Below are positions 9,766-19,692 of a stretch of 46,254 nt of DNA, one piece after another (the first letter of the stretch is position 1; the number at the start of each line of letters is the position of its first letter). Under the pieces are notes generated by a model that saw nothing but the letters and a program-made list of their open reading frames with translations, ran no database searches and was not told the origin of the DNA. This DNA comes from Polaribacter sp. (GTDB lineage Bacteria; Bacteroidota; Bacteroidia; Flavobacteriales; Flavobacteriaceae): contig JANQTQ010000129.1 in the NCBI GenBank assembly GCA_030731625.1, forward strand, positions 1,679 through 47,932. The letters run 5' to 3'. Position numbers and translations under genes: made by a program.

Positions 9766-10281
9766 TTAGATTTTTTTCATCTGGTTTTTCATCATTTGCA
9801 TTTGCTCTTTCAACATGCCATGCTTGTCTAATTTCTTAGCTTCTGTCATTAAAATAGTAGCTTCGCGTTTACGTCTTTTGGTCATTGCAATTCCTGCTAA
9901 TTGTAGTTTAGCCATTGCTAAATCATGATCCATTGCTAAACCTAATTTTACCGCTTTACGTAAATATTTTTCTGCCTGTGTAATGTTTGTTTGGCTTAAC
10001 ATAATTCCGTGTAAATAGTTATAATATCCTTGTTGCTTTGTAATTAAAGCGGCTTCAGGATTCTTAATGTAGTTTAACCATTTTTGAGCTCCAGGAAAAT
10101 TTTGTTTCCGTAATTGTAAAAATGCTAGTAAAATAAATTCGTTCTTAAAATAAAATAAAACAAAAATTCCAGCTAATAATAAGATAGAAATTCCGTTCAT
10201 TATATTTCCTTGACTAAATTGATAAACAGCCCAAGCTGAAATTAAACCTGCTAATACTAATTTTATGTTTTTATGAAACAT
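9766..10281 (-). CDS. Small membrane protein with TPR-like cytoplasmic tail
   Basis: A 171-residue protein starting MFHKNIKLVLAG. Two N-terminal membrane segments (LVLAGLISAWAVYQF and ISILLLAGIFVLFYF) precede a helical region with TPR-like spacing (QKWLNYIK ... GYYNYLHGIMLSQ ... AEKYLRKAVKLGL ... AMAKLQLAGIAM), ending in a Met/Lys-rich tail. It is a flavobacterial conserved protein of unknown function. The frame stays open upstream to a TTG at 10320, but the ATG at 10281 gives the natural membrane-protein start. Confidence 0.75.
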   Translation of the reverse strand: MFHKNIKLVLAGLISAWAVYQFSQGNIMNGISILLLAGIFVLFYFKNEFILLAFLQLRKQNFPGAQKWLNYIKNPEAALITKQQGYYNYLHGIMLSQTNITQAEKYLRKAVKLGLAMDHDLAMAKLQLAGIAMTKRRKREATILMTEAKKLDKHGMLKEQMQMMKNQMKKI

Positions 10282-10365
10282 TCTATGTTTATTTTTTGTA
10301 ACCCGATTAAATTCGAGCAATCGTTTTTATTAAATGAAATGCAAAAATACATTTTAAAATGAAAA

Positions 10366-10419
10366 TACCTACAAGCTTTTTCTAGAGAATCTAGACTTGT
10401 ATTAGAAAACTTCTAGGTA
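10366..10419. repeat. Nested inverted repeat between ccsBA and the membrane protein gene
   Basis: TACCTA/TAGGTA (10366-10371 and 10414-10419) enclose ACAAG/CTTGT and two TCTAGA boxes separated by GAA. It is downstream of ccsBA on its strand. No U-run follows, so it may be a processing or stability hairpin rather than a simple terminator. Confidence 0.4.
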
Positions 10420-10423
10420 GTAT

Positions 10424-13400
10424 TTATTTTTTAAAGTATTTTTTATATTTAAAAAGAGCTAATGTCAAAAGCACTAAAAGAAAACCAATATAGATATACG
10501 CCTCCTTTGGTGTTACTGCTTGATCTCCGCTGGCATAAGAATGCAATCCAGATAAGTAAAAGTTTACACCAAAATACGTCATCATAATTGATAAATATGC
10601 AAATGCGGATGCAAAATTAAAGGTTAATCTACTTCTTAAGCCTGGTATTAAACGCATGTGTAGTACAAAAGCATAAATCATAATAGAAATTAGTGCCCAA
10701 GTTTCTTTTGGATCCCAACCCCAATAACGACCCCAACTCTCATTGGCCCACATACCACCAAGAAAATTACCCACAGTTAGCATTACTAAACCAACGGTTA
10801 CCGCCATTTCATTAATGATGGTTAATTCTTTAATGTTCACATCCATTCTCGTCTTATTCTTTTCTGTGGTAAAAGCAATTAAGAGTAAAGAAACAATTCC
10901 TAAAATCATCCCTAAAGAAAACGGTCCATAACTAGCTACAATGATAGAAACATGCACCATTAACCACCATGAATTTAATACGGGTTGTAAGTTTGCAATT
11001 TCTGGATCTAACCAATTTTGATGTGCAAAAAGTAAAATAATAGCGGCTAAAAAAGTACTTGCCCCAATGGTTAATGTAGATTTTTTTCCTAAATACAAAC
11101 CAAACAATAGGGTTGCCCAAGCTACATAAATAATAGATTCGTATGCGTTACTCCAAGGTGCATTTCCGCTGATATACCATCTAGAAACTAAGCCAAAGGT
11201 GTGAAAAAGGAAACTTAAAATAGTAAGCGCAATTAAACTTTTAATGATGATATTTAAAACCTTAGATTTATAATAGAATATTTTAAGAATTTCTATAAAT
11301 ATGATTAATAAACCTAGAAAAAGATAGAAAAAAGCACTTAATTTAAAAATACCCAATTTATTATAGGCAATTTCTAAATCTATTTTATTTTCTGATGGAT
11401 ACACGGCTGCTCCATATTTTTTCTGATAATTTGTAATTCCGTCTAAAATCTGATTCGCCTTTGTGTAATCTCCTGTTTTTTTAGAAGTCTGTAAAAGCTG
11501 CATATAAAGCGGTAATAATTTTGGAATGTACACAGAATCTGCAGTTTGTATAATATTTCTACCTGCTACTTCTGGATGCGAAACCCATTTGTTATTTTCA
11601 TCATTTGGGATAGGATAAATTTTAAGAACATCACCACTTAAAGCACTTGTAAATAACCAAAGTCTTCTTCCTATTTTTATAACATCCTTTTCAAATTTAT
11701 TTTGAATGTTTTTCTTTTGAGCTTCTGCAATGTAAGCGTCTATTTTAGATTGCCCTTTGTTGTCATAGAAATCTGATAAACGTGCAAATTCAGCCTCTTT
11801 GTCAACCCCAATAATTTCTCTTATTTTGGTATTTCCTTTTTCTAAATAAATAGCAGGTACTTCAAACCATAATCTAGGATTCTCTAAAATTGACAATAAA
11901 ACCTGACTAGGTTGCATACCATGAATCACTTCTGTCTGACTTACTTTTCTTACTAATTCTGATGCAAACGTGTGTGCAGGTTTCATCCGTCCGCCGGCAT
12001 CCTGAATAATTAATTTATTAAACTTTTCTGCGTGTTCTAAAGAAATGGAACTTGCTTTTAAAATAGAATCTATTTGTTGGTCAGAAACTCTATTTGTAGT
12101 ATGTATATCTGCCTGTTGGCTATAGCTAACAGAAGATAAGAAAACAGCGAGCATAACGGATAATGTTAGCTTCTTCTTTCTAATTTTTCTCAAGGTGTTT
12201 TTTAAATCATCAAAACGTGTATGTTTTGCAAAAAGAATAGAAATTAACCCCGTGTATAATAATGAATATCCTAAATAGGTAATAAAAGTTCCCCAAAAAT
12301 CGTGGTTTACAGATAAATGAGTTTGTTCTTTTTCTCCTGATAAATCATAACTAGATTGAAAGAATTTATATCCTTTGTGGTCTAAAATATGATTCATAAA
12401 AATACGAAAATCAAAACTTTCGTTTGCGTCAATCACCGTAACTTCACTAGCGTATGAAGCGGCACTTTCTGATCCAGGATATTTTTCTAATTGAAAATCA
12501 TTTAATTTTACACTAAAAGGTGTTTCTAAAATTTTAGCACCATACCACATTCTAAAGTTTAAATTATTTAACTTAAATTCTTTAAAATTATCATTGTTAA
12601 ATTTACCGCCGGCAAGTTCTACTCTTTCTGTTTTATTGTTACTAGTAACATCTAAAAATACAACGTCTAATTTTTTATCATCTTTAGGTCCGCTTATCGT
12701 TTTCATCGTTCCTTTCGTTGGTGGCTCTGGTGCCACAAAAGGAAGACCAGCAACATTGTACAGTGCACGTAATTTAAAATCTTGAATACTATCTTGTTGT
12801 ATGGTTCCCGTTTGTTGCGTTGCCATAACTTGGTAGTTACCGTCAGATTTTGCAATAATTTTTAAAGAATCATTTCTTTTAAAAATATTAATAGAAGCAT
12901 TTGTATCTGGTGCATTGTACCCTACTAAAATATTGTGAATATTTTGTACGGTTCCAGATTTTATATAATGTTCATGTCTGCTTCCGCTAGAGGATTCTAC
13001 CAAAAACAAATGCTCTACTCCGTTTTCGTCATCCACTAATTTTTTTTCTGCCCAAGGCACATATTCAACTAAATTTATTTTGTATTCTTTATCTCTAAAT
13101 TCATCAGAAAAACCCCAAGAATTAGTTCCCCAAGCAGACAATAAGATGGGTTGATGTGTTGTTTTTTGATCTTTATTATCATCAACAATAACATTTATAT
13201 AAGAAGTTTCTGATAAAAATTGATGGGTAGTTTCACCTTCGTTAATTAACATGATACCTTCAAAACCAGCATATCTTGTAACACCTGCACCAATAATGAT
13301 AAAAAGAAAAGCCAAATGAAACATTAAAACAGGCCATTTTTCTTTTCTAAACAATCGGTATCTAAACATGTTGCCAAAAAAATTGATTACAAAGAACACC

Positions 13401-13561
13401 ATGATCGATTCAAACCACCAAGAATTGTACACTAAGGCTTTGGATGTTTGTGTACCAAAATCATTTTCTATAAAGGTTGCAACTCCCATTGCTATGGCAA
13501 ATACTATAAATAATACAGCCATTAATCTTGTAGAGTAGAAGAAATTAAAAATTTTTTTCAT
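10424..13561 (-). CDS. ccsBA: CcsBA, fused cytochrome c biogenesis protein (system II)
   Basis: A 1045-residue membrane protein that exports heme and attaches it to c-type apocytochromes at the outer face of the inner membrane. The N-terminal part (to ~470) is ResB/CcsB-like: TM helices MAVLFIVFAIAMGVATF, WFESIMVFFVINFFGNM and MFHLAFLFIIIGAGVTRY, a large periplasmic domain, then another TM. The C-terminal ~320 residues are CcsA-like with the WWD heme motif (WGRYWGWDPKETW, ~residue 950) and conserved His in TM helices (LLFAHQ, WWLMVHVS). The fused form is common in Bacteroidetes and epsilonproteobacteria. A -7 box lies 30 bp upstream. Confidence 0.95.
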   Translation of the reverse strand: MKKIFNFFYSTRLMAVLFIVFAIAMGVATFIENDFGTQTSKALVYNSWWFESIMVFFVINFFGNMFRYRLFRKEKWPVLMFHLAFLFIIIGAGVTRYAGFEGIMLINEGETTHQFLSETSYINVIVDDNKDQKTTHQPILLSAWGTNSWGFSDEFRDKEYKINLVEYVPWAEKKLVDDENGVEHLFLVESSSGSRHEHYIKSGTVQNIHNILVGYNAPDTNASINIFKRNDSLKIIAKSDGNYQVMATQQTGTIQQDSIQDFKLRALYNVAGLPFVAPEPPTKGTMKTISGPKDDKKLDVVFLDVTSNNKTERVELAGGKFNNDNFKEFKLNNLNFRMWYGAKILETPFSVKLNDFQLEKYPGSESAASYASEVTVIDANESFDFRIFMNHILDHKGYKFFQSSYDLSGEKEQTHLSVNHDFWGTFITYLGYSLLYTGLISILFAKHTRFDDLKNTLRKIRKKKLTLSVMLAVFLSSVSYSQQADIHTTNRVSDQQIDSILKASSISLEHAEKFNKLIIQDAGGRMKPAHTFASELVRKVSQTEVIHGMQPSQVLLSILENPRLWFEVPAIYLEKGNTKIREIIGVDKEAEFARLSDFYDNKGQSKIDAYIAEAQKKNIQNKFEKDVIKIGRRLWLFTSALSGDVLKIYPIPNDENNKWVSHPEVAGRNIIQTADSVYIPKLLPLYMQLLQTSKKTGDYTKANQILDGITNYQKKYGAAVYPSENKIDLEIAYNKLGIFKLSAFFYLFLGLLIIFIEILKIFYYKSKVLNIIIKSLIALTILSFLFHTFGLVSRWYISGNAPWSNAYESIIYVAWATLLFGLYLGKKSTLTIGASTFLAAIILLFAHQNWLDPEIANLQPVLNSWWLMVHVSIIVASYGPFSLGMILGIVSLLLIAFTTEKNKTRMDVNIKELTIINEMAVTVGLVMLTVGNFLGGMWANESWGRYWGWDPKETWALISIMIYAFVLHMRLIPGLRSRLTFNFASAFAYLSIMMTYFGVNFYLSGLHSYASGDQAVTPKEAYIYIGFLLVLLTLALFKYKKYFKK

Positions 13562-13590
13562 TTGAAAATTTGAGCTTTAAAAAAGTGATG

Positions 13591-13598
13591 CAAATTTA
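13591..13598 (-). promoter_or_regulatory. Candidate ccsBA promoter (-7 box)
   Basis: On the minus strand TAAATTTG exactly fits TAnnTTTG, predicting a start near 13587 and a leader of about 26 nt. No clean TTTG -33 box is visible. Confidence 0.45.
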
Positions 13599-13691
13599 CT
13601 TATAAAAGTAGAGAATACAGCTTTGTAAATAGTGTTTTTTGTTTTTTAACAATCTGTTAACCTTAAATTTTATACTAAAAATTATTCATTT

Positions 13692-16010
13692 TTAATATAA
13701 AATTTTGAGCTCTTGTTGCTCCTCTACTTTTAGAATTCCAGAATTTAGGAATGTATTGTTTTTATGGTGATTGTTTTTTTCTCCCCATAAAATGGCAACA
13801 TGTTTTATTGGATTATTTTTAAAAGTATTGTCAAATAGTTTTACATTAATAATACCTCTAGTTTGAATTAAAACAGCACTTTTTTCTTCACTACCACAAG
13901 CTGTAAACGAACTGTTAAGTACTTTTAAATAACCACCAATTGTAGACTCATCATAACCATCTCTAAAGAAATTAATAGTAGTACGTTTTACATTTAAAAA
14001 GGTACAAGTATCAAACGTTACAAATTCTGCATTATAATCTCCTTTATCATCTGCAGCTAAAACGATACCATTTGTACAGTTTTTAATAGTGGTCGTTTTA
14101 AAGTTTATAACATCAGAAAAAGAACCTTTTGTAGCTTTTAAAACATATTCAAAATCTTCTATACTTGAGTTTTCTACATAAACATTATATGCAGAAGACA
14201 TGTTTTTATCAAGAGGTGCAAAAGCATATTTTCCTTTTTCACCTTTTAAAAGGACATTGTTTAAATGAATAGTTCCTTTAGGATTCATTTTAAAAACGAC
14301 TGAATCTGTATTGCTTTCAAATGATAATTGTGCTTTGTTTGCAGAACGAATGGTAATTTCTTTGTTAATTGTAATTTCTTTCTTAATGCTGTAAAGTGCA
14401 TCCGTTAACTCAATAATATCGCCATTTTTAGCTTCTTTAATTTTCTGAGCAAGTTCGCCATCTTTAGCACTTGCTTTTATAACAGTTGGTGTGTTGATTT
14501 TTTTATCCTTTTGAAACCAACTTGGGCCATATTTTTTCTTGTTAATTTTAAAATTCTCTGCAGCAGTGATATCATTAATTGCTCCAATACTATTTTTTGT
14601 AGCTCTTGAGGTTCCAAAAAGATCGGTCTTTATTTTATCAAATTCATAGCCAATAAATACTTCGTTTAATGGTTTGTTTACTAAATTTTCTGGCGCATAT
14701 AACCATTCATTTATTTTTTTCATTTGTAAAGAAACACTTTTTATCGCCTCAAATTCTGTATAATTTTTTCCGTTGTTGTCTATCATATTATTTTTAAAGA
14801 GGATTCCATCCATAGTGCTATGATTTATCAAAGGTTTTGCGTCCTCTTTAGTGTTGTATATCATATTGTTTGCAATAATGGTGCGTATTGGAGGTAAATC
14901 GCGAATTTCGCTAGCCGGAAGCACACCAGCACTTTCTGTATTTTGTCCTACACCAATTTGTATTGGCGATTTACAATCTACCCAAGTGTTAAAAGCAATA
15001 ACGCCGTCTGTAACTTGTTTGTATCGGTTTAAGCCGGCATTAAAAATTCCGTTCATTACAGCAAGTGGAGTTCTAAATTCTTCGCCATTAATTTTGTAGA
15101 AATAATTATTGGTAATTAAATTCCCAGAGTTTACCACTCTAATTCCGCCATAAAATTCAGAATCATCGCCTCCAATAAAAATATTTCCATCAATAGTAGC
15201 ATAATCACCATGTCTTAAAACCAACGATCCTTCACTTTTATAAAAAATATTATTTGTAAAGAAATTAGAGTTTGTTTTGTTTGATATAATTTCTACTTCA
15301 CCATTACAAGCATCAAAATAGTTGTTTGATACATTTGTAAAACTAGGTGCAAAACTGGTTTCACTAGCGCCAATTCTCATCGTTTCTGCTCTTGGACCAC
15401 CTTTTCTTGGACGCGGACCAAAATAATTGTCTACAATTTGATGGTGATTATTGATGTGTTCATTACCCGATAAATAGACTCTAAGCGTTTCTCCATCATT
15501 CGATTTTCCGGTAATATAACAATGATCTAATTGATTGTGTTTCCCATAAAATTCAATCCATTGATCTGTTGCTAAACGACTAGGTTGTGTAAAATCTTCA
15601 ATAACCGTATTTGTAACTCTACTGTTGTTTGCAACACTATCTTTACCAATCATATAACGGATAATTCCGCTTATTGGCGTGTAACCATTTCTAAAATACA
15701 AACCATCAACAAGTAAGTATTCACCGCCTAATTGCAGATAAGATTGCCCTTCTATAAATACTTTTCCAGGAGTTTCTGCACGTAAAGTGATTGGTTTTTC
15801 TTTGGTACCTACACCATAAAAATTAATTTCAACATCTTTCCAAATTCCGTTTGCTAAAATAATTTCATCACCAGGAACCGCTTTTTTAATGGCTTCAAAT
15901 AATTCTGTGTTATTAGTACTAATGCTCGAATTTATATTATTTTCTTTCGATGGTTCTCCGCAAGAAGCTAAAAAAAGTAAAGCGGTAATTAAAAGATACT
16001 TGATTTTCAT
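13692..16010 (-). CDS. Alginate lyase, polysaccharide lyase family 6 (lipoprotein)
   Basis: A 772-residue lipoprotein (signal peptide with lipobox FLASC, Cys ~17) made of two parallel beta-helix regions, like two-domain PL6 alginate lyases. The catalytic signature of the chondroitinase-B/alginate-lyase family is present in the N-terminal helix: Lys in EIISNKTNSNFFTNN and Arg in GSLVLRHGDYAT, with the GGPRAETMRIG segment before it. PL6 enzymes cleave alginate (mostly polyM or MG) by beta-elimination. The C-terminal ~270 residues form a second helix without clear catalytic residues. No SusC/SusD or other alginate genes adjoin it. The substrate is inferred from the family. Confidence 0.88.
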   Translation of the reverse strand: MKIKYLLITALLFLASCGEPSKENNINSSISTNNTELFEAIKKAVPGDEIILANGIWKDVEINFYGVGTKEKPITLRAETPGKVFIEGQSYLQLGGEYLLVDGLYFRNGYTPISGIIRYMIGKDSVANNSRVTNTVIEDFTQPSRLATDQWIEFYGKHNQLDHCYITGKSNDGETLRVYLSGNEHINNHHQIVDNYFGPRPRKGGPRAETMRIGASETSFAPSFTNVSNNYFDACNGEVEIISNKTNSNFFTNNIFYKSEGSLVLRHGDYATIDGNIFIGGDDSEFYGGIRVVNSGNLITNNYFYKINGEEFRTPLAVMNGIFNAGLNRYKQVTDGVIAFNTWVDCKSPIQIGVGQNTESAGVLPASEIRDLPPIRTIIANNMIYNTKEDAKPLINHSTMDGILFKNNMIDNNGKNYTEFEAIKSVSLQMKKINEWLYAPENLVNKPLNEVFIGYEFDKIKTDLFGTSRATKNSIGAINDITAAENFKINKKKYGPSWFQKDKKINTPTVIKASAKDGELAQKIKEAKNGDIIELTDALYSIKKEITINKEITIRSANKAQLSFESNTDSVVFKMNPKGTIHLNNVLLKGEKGKYAFAPLDKNMSSAYNVYVENSSIEDFEYVLKATKGSFSDVINFKTTTIKNCTNGIVLAADDKGDYNAEFVTFDTCTFLNVKRTTINFFRDGYDESTIGGYLKVLNSSFTACGSEEKSAVLIQTRGIINVKLFDNTFKNNPIKHVAILWGEKNNHHKNNTFLNSGILKVEEQQELKILY

Positions 16011-16221
16011 ACTATTATTTTTAAAAGTAGGGTTTGTTTTGCTTTTTATGAGTGCAATGTTCTAGTTTGAATAGTGTTTGATTCGGTTGAAAATAGTGAT
16101 GGTAAACGAACAGTTTCAAGTGATGCATGAATTGTAATTATTATACAACAAGCGATAAAATCATGACTTAAATAAAACGTATTTGGCTTTTTTCTATCAA
16201 GTAGGCTATTCATTTCTCTAA

Positions 16222-16464
16222 TCATAAACGTTCTTTTTTATACTTTAAAAGTGATATGAAAGAAATAAATGCCCAAATACCTTCTAGAATTATAAACGGA
16301 AGATAATTTAATAACACAGAGGCTAAACAGGCCAAACTAGCACCAAATAAATTTAATAAAATAAAGGGCAAGCTATTGTTTTGTAGTTTTTGAAGTACAT
16401 TTAAAAAGTAAGCAATAAGTATTAAGAAAACGCCAATAAAACCAATCCAATCTATGTTGTTCAT
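16222..16464 (-). CDS. Small 3-TM membrane protein (CBU_0592-like)
   Basis: An 80-residue protein with three hydrophobic helices (WIGFIGVFLILIAYFLNVL, LPFILLNLFGASLACLASVLL and YLPFIILEGIWAFISFISLL) and a basic tail. It matches the general look of the CBU_0592 family of short membrane proteins of unknown function, which are often single standalone genes. Confidence 0.7.
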   Translation of the reverse strand: MNNIDWIGFIGVFLILIAYFLNVLQKLQNNSLPFILLNLFGASLACLASVLLNYLPFIILEGIWAFISFISLLKYKKERL

Positions 16465-16775
16465 TGTTGTAAATTATATCCGTTAGATTTACTTTTTAAA
16501 TTGCAAAATACACCAAGTTCTATTTTGTGCTATCGGTTCGTTTGTTTTTATGGAAAACAAAAAAATAAAATCATGTGATTTTACCGAAAAAGTGTGCTCA
16601 AATAAATGTATATATTCTTAAAATCAAATATAATCATTTTTATTTTTTGGATACGAAAAAGTAAGCGTTTTATAATGAGTACTTTTGAGAAGCTTTAAAG
16701 TGTTTTTATACCTATCTTTTTAAATGGTCGTCACTTTATTTTTTATTTAAATTTTAAAGAAGATTTTTGTTCGAC
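16465..16775. other. 311-bp gap without a gene
   Basis: No convincing coding region is present on either strand. On the minus strand there is a TATATTTG box at 16625-16632 that could start transcription of the downstream 3-TM protein gene with a long (~155 nt) leader. The region directly follows the stop of the mutase large subunit; I translated it by eye and saw no remnant of the missing B12-binding domain. Confidence 0.5.
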
Positions 16776-18344
16776 TTAATGTCTGCCAAAAACGATTGCT
16801 AAAGCATCAGAGATTTCGCCTAAAGTTGCTCTTTCTCTGGCGGCAATTACAGCTTGTTCTAAAAGGTTTTCATTGCCAGATTTTGCGGAATTTGTTATGT
16901 TTTCCAAAGATTTTTGAACTTCTAAAGTATTTCTATTGGCTTTTAAGAAATGCAATCTTTCAATTTGGGTTTTACGAAGCGCTTCATTGTTATCGTTTTT
17001 AATTGGTAAAGAATCTTCATGTTTTAATGGATATGAATTAACACCCACAATTAGATCTTTACCGCTATCAATTCGAGCTTGTTTTTTTACAGCTGCTTCT
17101 TCGATGCGTACTTGCGGAATTCCTTTTTCAATGGCTTTGGTCATTCCTCCTAAATCTTCTATTTCTTTATTTAATGTCCAAGCATTGTGAGCAATTTCTT
17201 CCGTTAGTTTTTCCAAATGAAAACTTCCTGCCCAAGGATCAACCGTTTTTGTAATTTGGGTTTCTTGTTGCAGAAATAGTTGTGTGTTTAGTGCAAGTTG
17301 TGCAGAAAAATCTGTGGGTGAGGCAATTGCTTCATCAAATGTGTTTATGTGCAAACTTTCTGTGCCACCAAAAACGGCCGCCATTGCTTCGATAGTAGTT
17401 CTGGCTACATTATTAAAAGGATCTTGCGCTGTTAAAGACCAACTACTTGTTTGACAATGTATTTTCAAAGCCAATGATTTTTGATCTTTTGGGTTGAACT
17501 GATTTACAATTTTGGCCCACAACATTCTTGCAGCTCTTAATTTTGCGATTTCAGTAAAATGATCCATGCCAATTGCCCAAAAGAATGATAATTTTGGAGC
17601 AATACGATCCATGCTGATTCCGGTTTCTATGTTTTTTTTGATATGCTCTAAACCCTCTGCTAACATATAGGCCAATTCAATTTCTGCAGTTGCACCAGCC
17701 TCTTGCAGGTGATCATCAGAAATAGAGATCGCATTAAATTTGGGCATTTTATTTTTGGTATATTCAAAAATATCAGCAATAATTTTCATGGATGGAGAAG
17801 GAGTGTAGTTGTCTGTATTTCTACTTGTAATTTCCTTTAAAACATCATTCTGAAAAGTTCCAGAAAGTTGATGAAGTTCAAACCCTTGTTCTTCTGCGGC
17901 AACAATATAAAAAGCTAAAATGGGTAAAATAGTTTTATTCATTGGCAATGAAATCGATATTTCATCCAAAGGAATTGTATCAAACAAAACCTTCATATCT
18001 TCTACAGAATCTATGGCAACTCCAGCTTTACCAACATCGCTTTGCGCACGTTCATGATCAGAATCATAACCATTTTGTGTTGCTAAATCAAACGCTACAA
18101 ACAATTCTTTTAGACCTGCTTCTACATTTTTTCTGTAAAAAGCATTGTTTTCTTCAGCGCTAGAAAAACTTGCATTTTGTATAATCACCCAAGGTTTTGT
18201 AATGTACATTGTTGCATTTGAACCTCTCAAATTTGGTGCAATTCCGGCAATAAAATCTTCGTGTTCACGAGTTGTATAGTCTGAATGCTGATTTTTAAAA
18301 TCAGTTTTTTTTAAAGTGATATGTTCAAATGATTTTCTAGGCAT
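16776..18344 (-). CDS. mutB: Methylmalonyl-CoA mutase large subunit, catalytic barrel only
   Basis: A 522-residue protein closely matching the TIM-barrel part of MutB: NAFYRKNVEAG, VAFDLATQNGYDSD, VGKAGVAIDS, GTFQNDVLKEI, SISDDHLQEAGATA, CQTSSWSLTAQDPFNNVART, DPWAGSFHLE and AIEKGIPQVRIEEAA. It would interconvert methylmalonyl-CoA and succinyl-CoA. Full-length MutB (~700+ residues) continues after VFGR(Y/H) into a C-terminal cobalamin domain with DxHxxG; here the protein stops exactly at VFGRH and no such domain follows. The start overlaps the small-subunit gene by 8 bp (ATGCCTAG), suggesting translational coupling. Confidence 0.88.
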   Translation of the reverse strand: MPRKSFEHITLKKTDFKNQHSDYTTREHEDFIAGIAPNLRGSNATMYITKPWVIIQNASFSSAEENNAFYRKNVEAGLKELFVAFDLATQNGYDSDHERAQSDVGKAGVAIDSVEDMKVLFDTIPLDEISISLPMNKTILPILAFYIVAAEEQGFELHQLSGTFQNDVLKEITSRNTDNYTPSPSMKIIADIFEYTKNKMPKFNAISISDDHLQEAGATAEIELAYMLAEGLEHIKKNIETGISMDRIAPKLSFFWAIGMDHFTEIAKLRAARMLWAKIVNQFNPKDQKSLALKIHCQTSSWSLTAQDPFNNVARTTIEAMAAVFGGTESLHINTFDEAIASPTDFSAQLALNTQLFLQQETQITKTVDPWAGSFHLEKLTEEIAHNAWTLNKEIEDLGGMTKAIEKGIPQVRIEEAAVKKQARIDSGKDLIVGVNSYPLKHEDSLPIKNDNNEALRKTQIERLHFLKANRNTLEVQKSLENITNSAKSGNENLLEQAVIAARERATLGEISDALAIVFGRH

Positions 18345-19692
18345 TTTCTTGTGCTAATCTTTCTTTTTCTATAGTTTCAGAAAGGCGTTTTTTGTTGATA
18401 GGTACCAGCAACGTTTTTAGATTTCTTTGTTTTACAAAAGGATATAATTCGAGATTGTTTTTCATTGTATCCTTAGTATTTATCTGAAAATTAGATCCTA
18501 CCAAAACCATCTTATTCGTTGTAAAATGTTCTTCTTCTTTTAAAGCACTTTCGGATATTTTTTTTTGAATGACTCCTGCTTTTAACTGATGCAAGAATCC
18601 GCCTGCTTTTTCTATTTGTTTAAAAGTAATCAAGGCTTTTTCTGCCAATTGTTGTGCAATGGATTCTATATAATAGGATCCATCAGCAAAATTCTGAGCT
18701 TCGTGTAAATAAGTTTCTTGTTGTAAAATGAGTAACTGATTTCTTGCAATTCGGTTTCCAAATTCATTAGATTTATGAAATATGGTATCATAAGAAACAT
18801 TTGAAATCGTGTTAGAACCGCCTAAAATTGCACTCATACATTCTGATGTTGTTCGCAACATATTTACATGATAATCATAGACTGTTTTGTTGCGCACACT
18901 TGGTTGTGTAAAAATATGAGCTTTCACATTTTTTACATCATATTCTGTTAAAAGGGTTTCCCATAAAATTCTGAAAGCTCTTAATTTTGCGATTTCAAAA
19001 AAGTAATTCCCGCCAACCGAAAACATAAAATGAATCTTTGTTGCAGCATTTTTGCCAAAATGAAGTAGATATTCATTGGCATGTGCTAAGGTATATGCTA
19101 ATTGCTGCACCATATTTGCGCCAGAATTTTGATATAAATCTCCTGAAACAGCAATACAGTTTTTTGTTGACGAAACAAGAACTTCTAATCTTTTGTAGTC
19201 TTCTTTTAAGTTGACAAACCAATTGCCAGATTCTGCTAAATTGCCAATAATATCAGTTTGAAAATAGGTGTTTTCTGAATTGCAATACTTAGAAAGTTCT
19301 AATTGAAAATCATCGTCTAAAAAAGAAAATTGAAAATAAATTAGTGTAGAATTTACATCAATTTTATGTAAAACTTTTTGATAATCAAACTTTTTGGAGG
19401 CTTTAAATTGTATTGAATTTGCACCTCTTTTTAAAGCGTCTATTGCTAATGAATTGGCTATTTTTTCATCATCAATAAAAAGAGTTTGACAAATGTGAAA
19501 ACCTTTTTTAGGAAGGTTAATTTTTGAATTTGTACGGTCTTCTTTGGTATAAAAAGGTTTTACAATAATACCTTCGTCTGTTTTATAAAGTAAGGTTTCA
19601 TTATAATCTGCACCATTTAAATCTACCTGAATTTTTTGTTTCCATGCAGCAGCAGAAACAGGGTTAAATTCATCAAATAGAAAGGTACTCAT
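18337..19692 (-). CDS. mutA: Methylmalonyl-CoA mutase small-subunit-like protein
   Basis: A 451-residue protein of the MutA type: a mutase barrel with weaker motifs (SAAAWKQKIQVDLNG N-terminus, FMFSVGGNYFFEIAKLRAFRILWETL, RNKTVYDYHVNMLRTTSECMSAILGG, RNQLLILQQETYL, DGSYYIESIAQQLAEKA). It is the non-catalytic partner of MutB and stops before any B12-binding domain. The start shares one base with the stop of the upstream DivIC-like gene (TAATG), and its end overlaps mutB by 8 bp. Confidence 0.85.
   Translation of the reverse strand: MSTFLFDEFNPVSAAAWKQKIQVDLNGADYNETLLYKTDEGIIVKPFYTKEDRTNSKINLPKKGFHICQTLFIDDEKIANSLAIDALKRGANSIQFKASKKFDYQKVLHKIDVNSTLIYFQFSFLDDDFQLELSKYCNSENTYFQTDIIGNLAESGNWFVNLKEDYKRLEVLVSSTKNCIAVSGDLYQNSGANMVQQLAYTLAHANEYLLHFGKNAATKIHFMFSVGGNYFFEIAKLRAFRILWETLLTEYDVKNVKAHIFTQPSVRNKTVYDYHVNMLRTTSECMSAILGGSNTISNVSYDTIFHKSNEFGNRIARNQLLILQQETYLHEAQNFADGSYYIESIAQQLAEKALITFKQIEKAGGFLHQLKAGVIQKKISESALKEEEHFTTNKMVLVGSNFQINTKDTMKNNLELYPFVKQRNLKTLLVPINKKRLSETIEKERLAQENA

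Noticed and set aside
16544-16615. 23-residue frame with three Cys in the gap after mutB
   Set aside because: Too short, no ribosome-binding support and no family resemblance.
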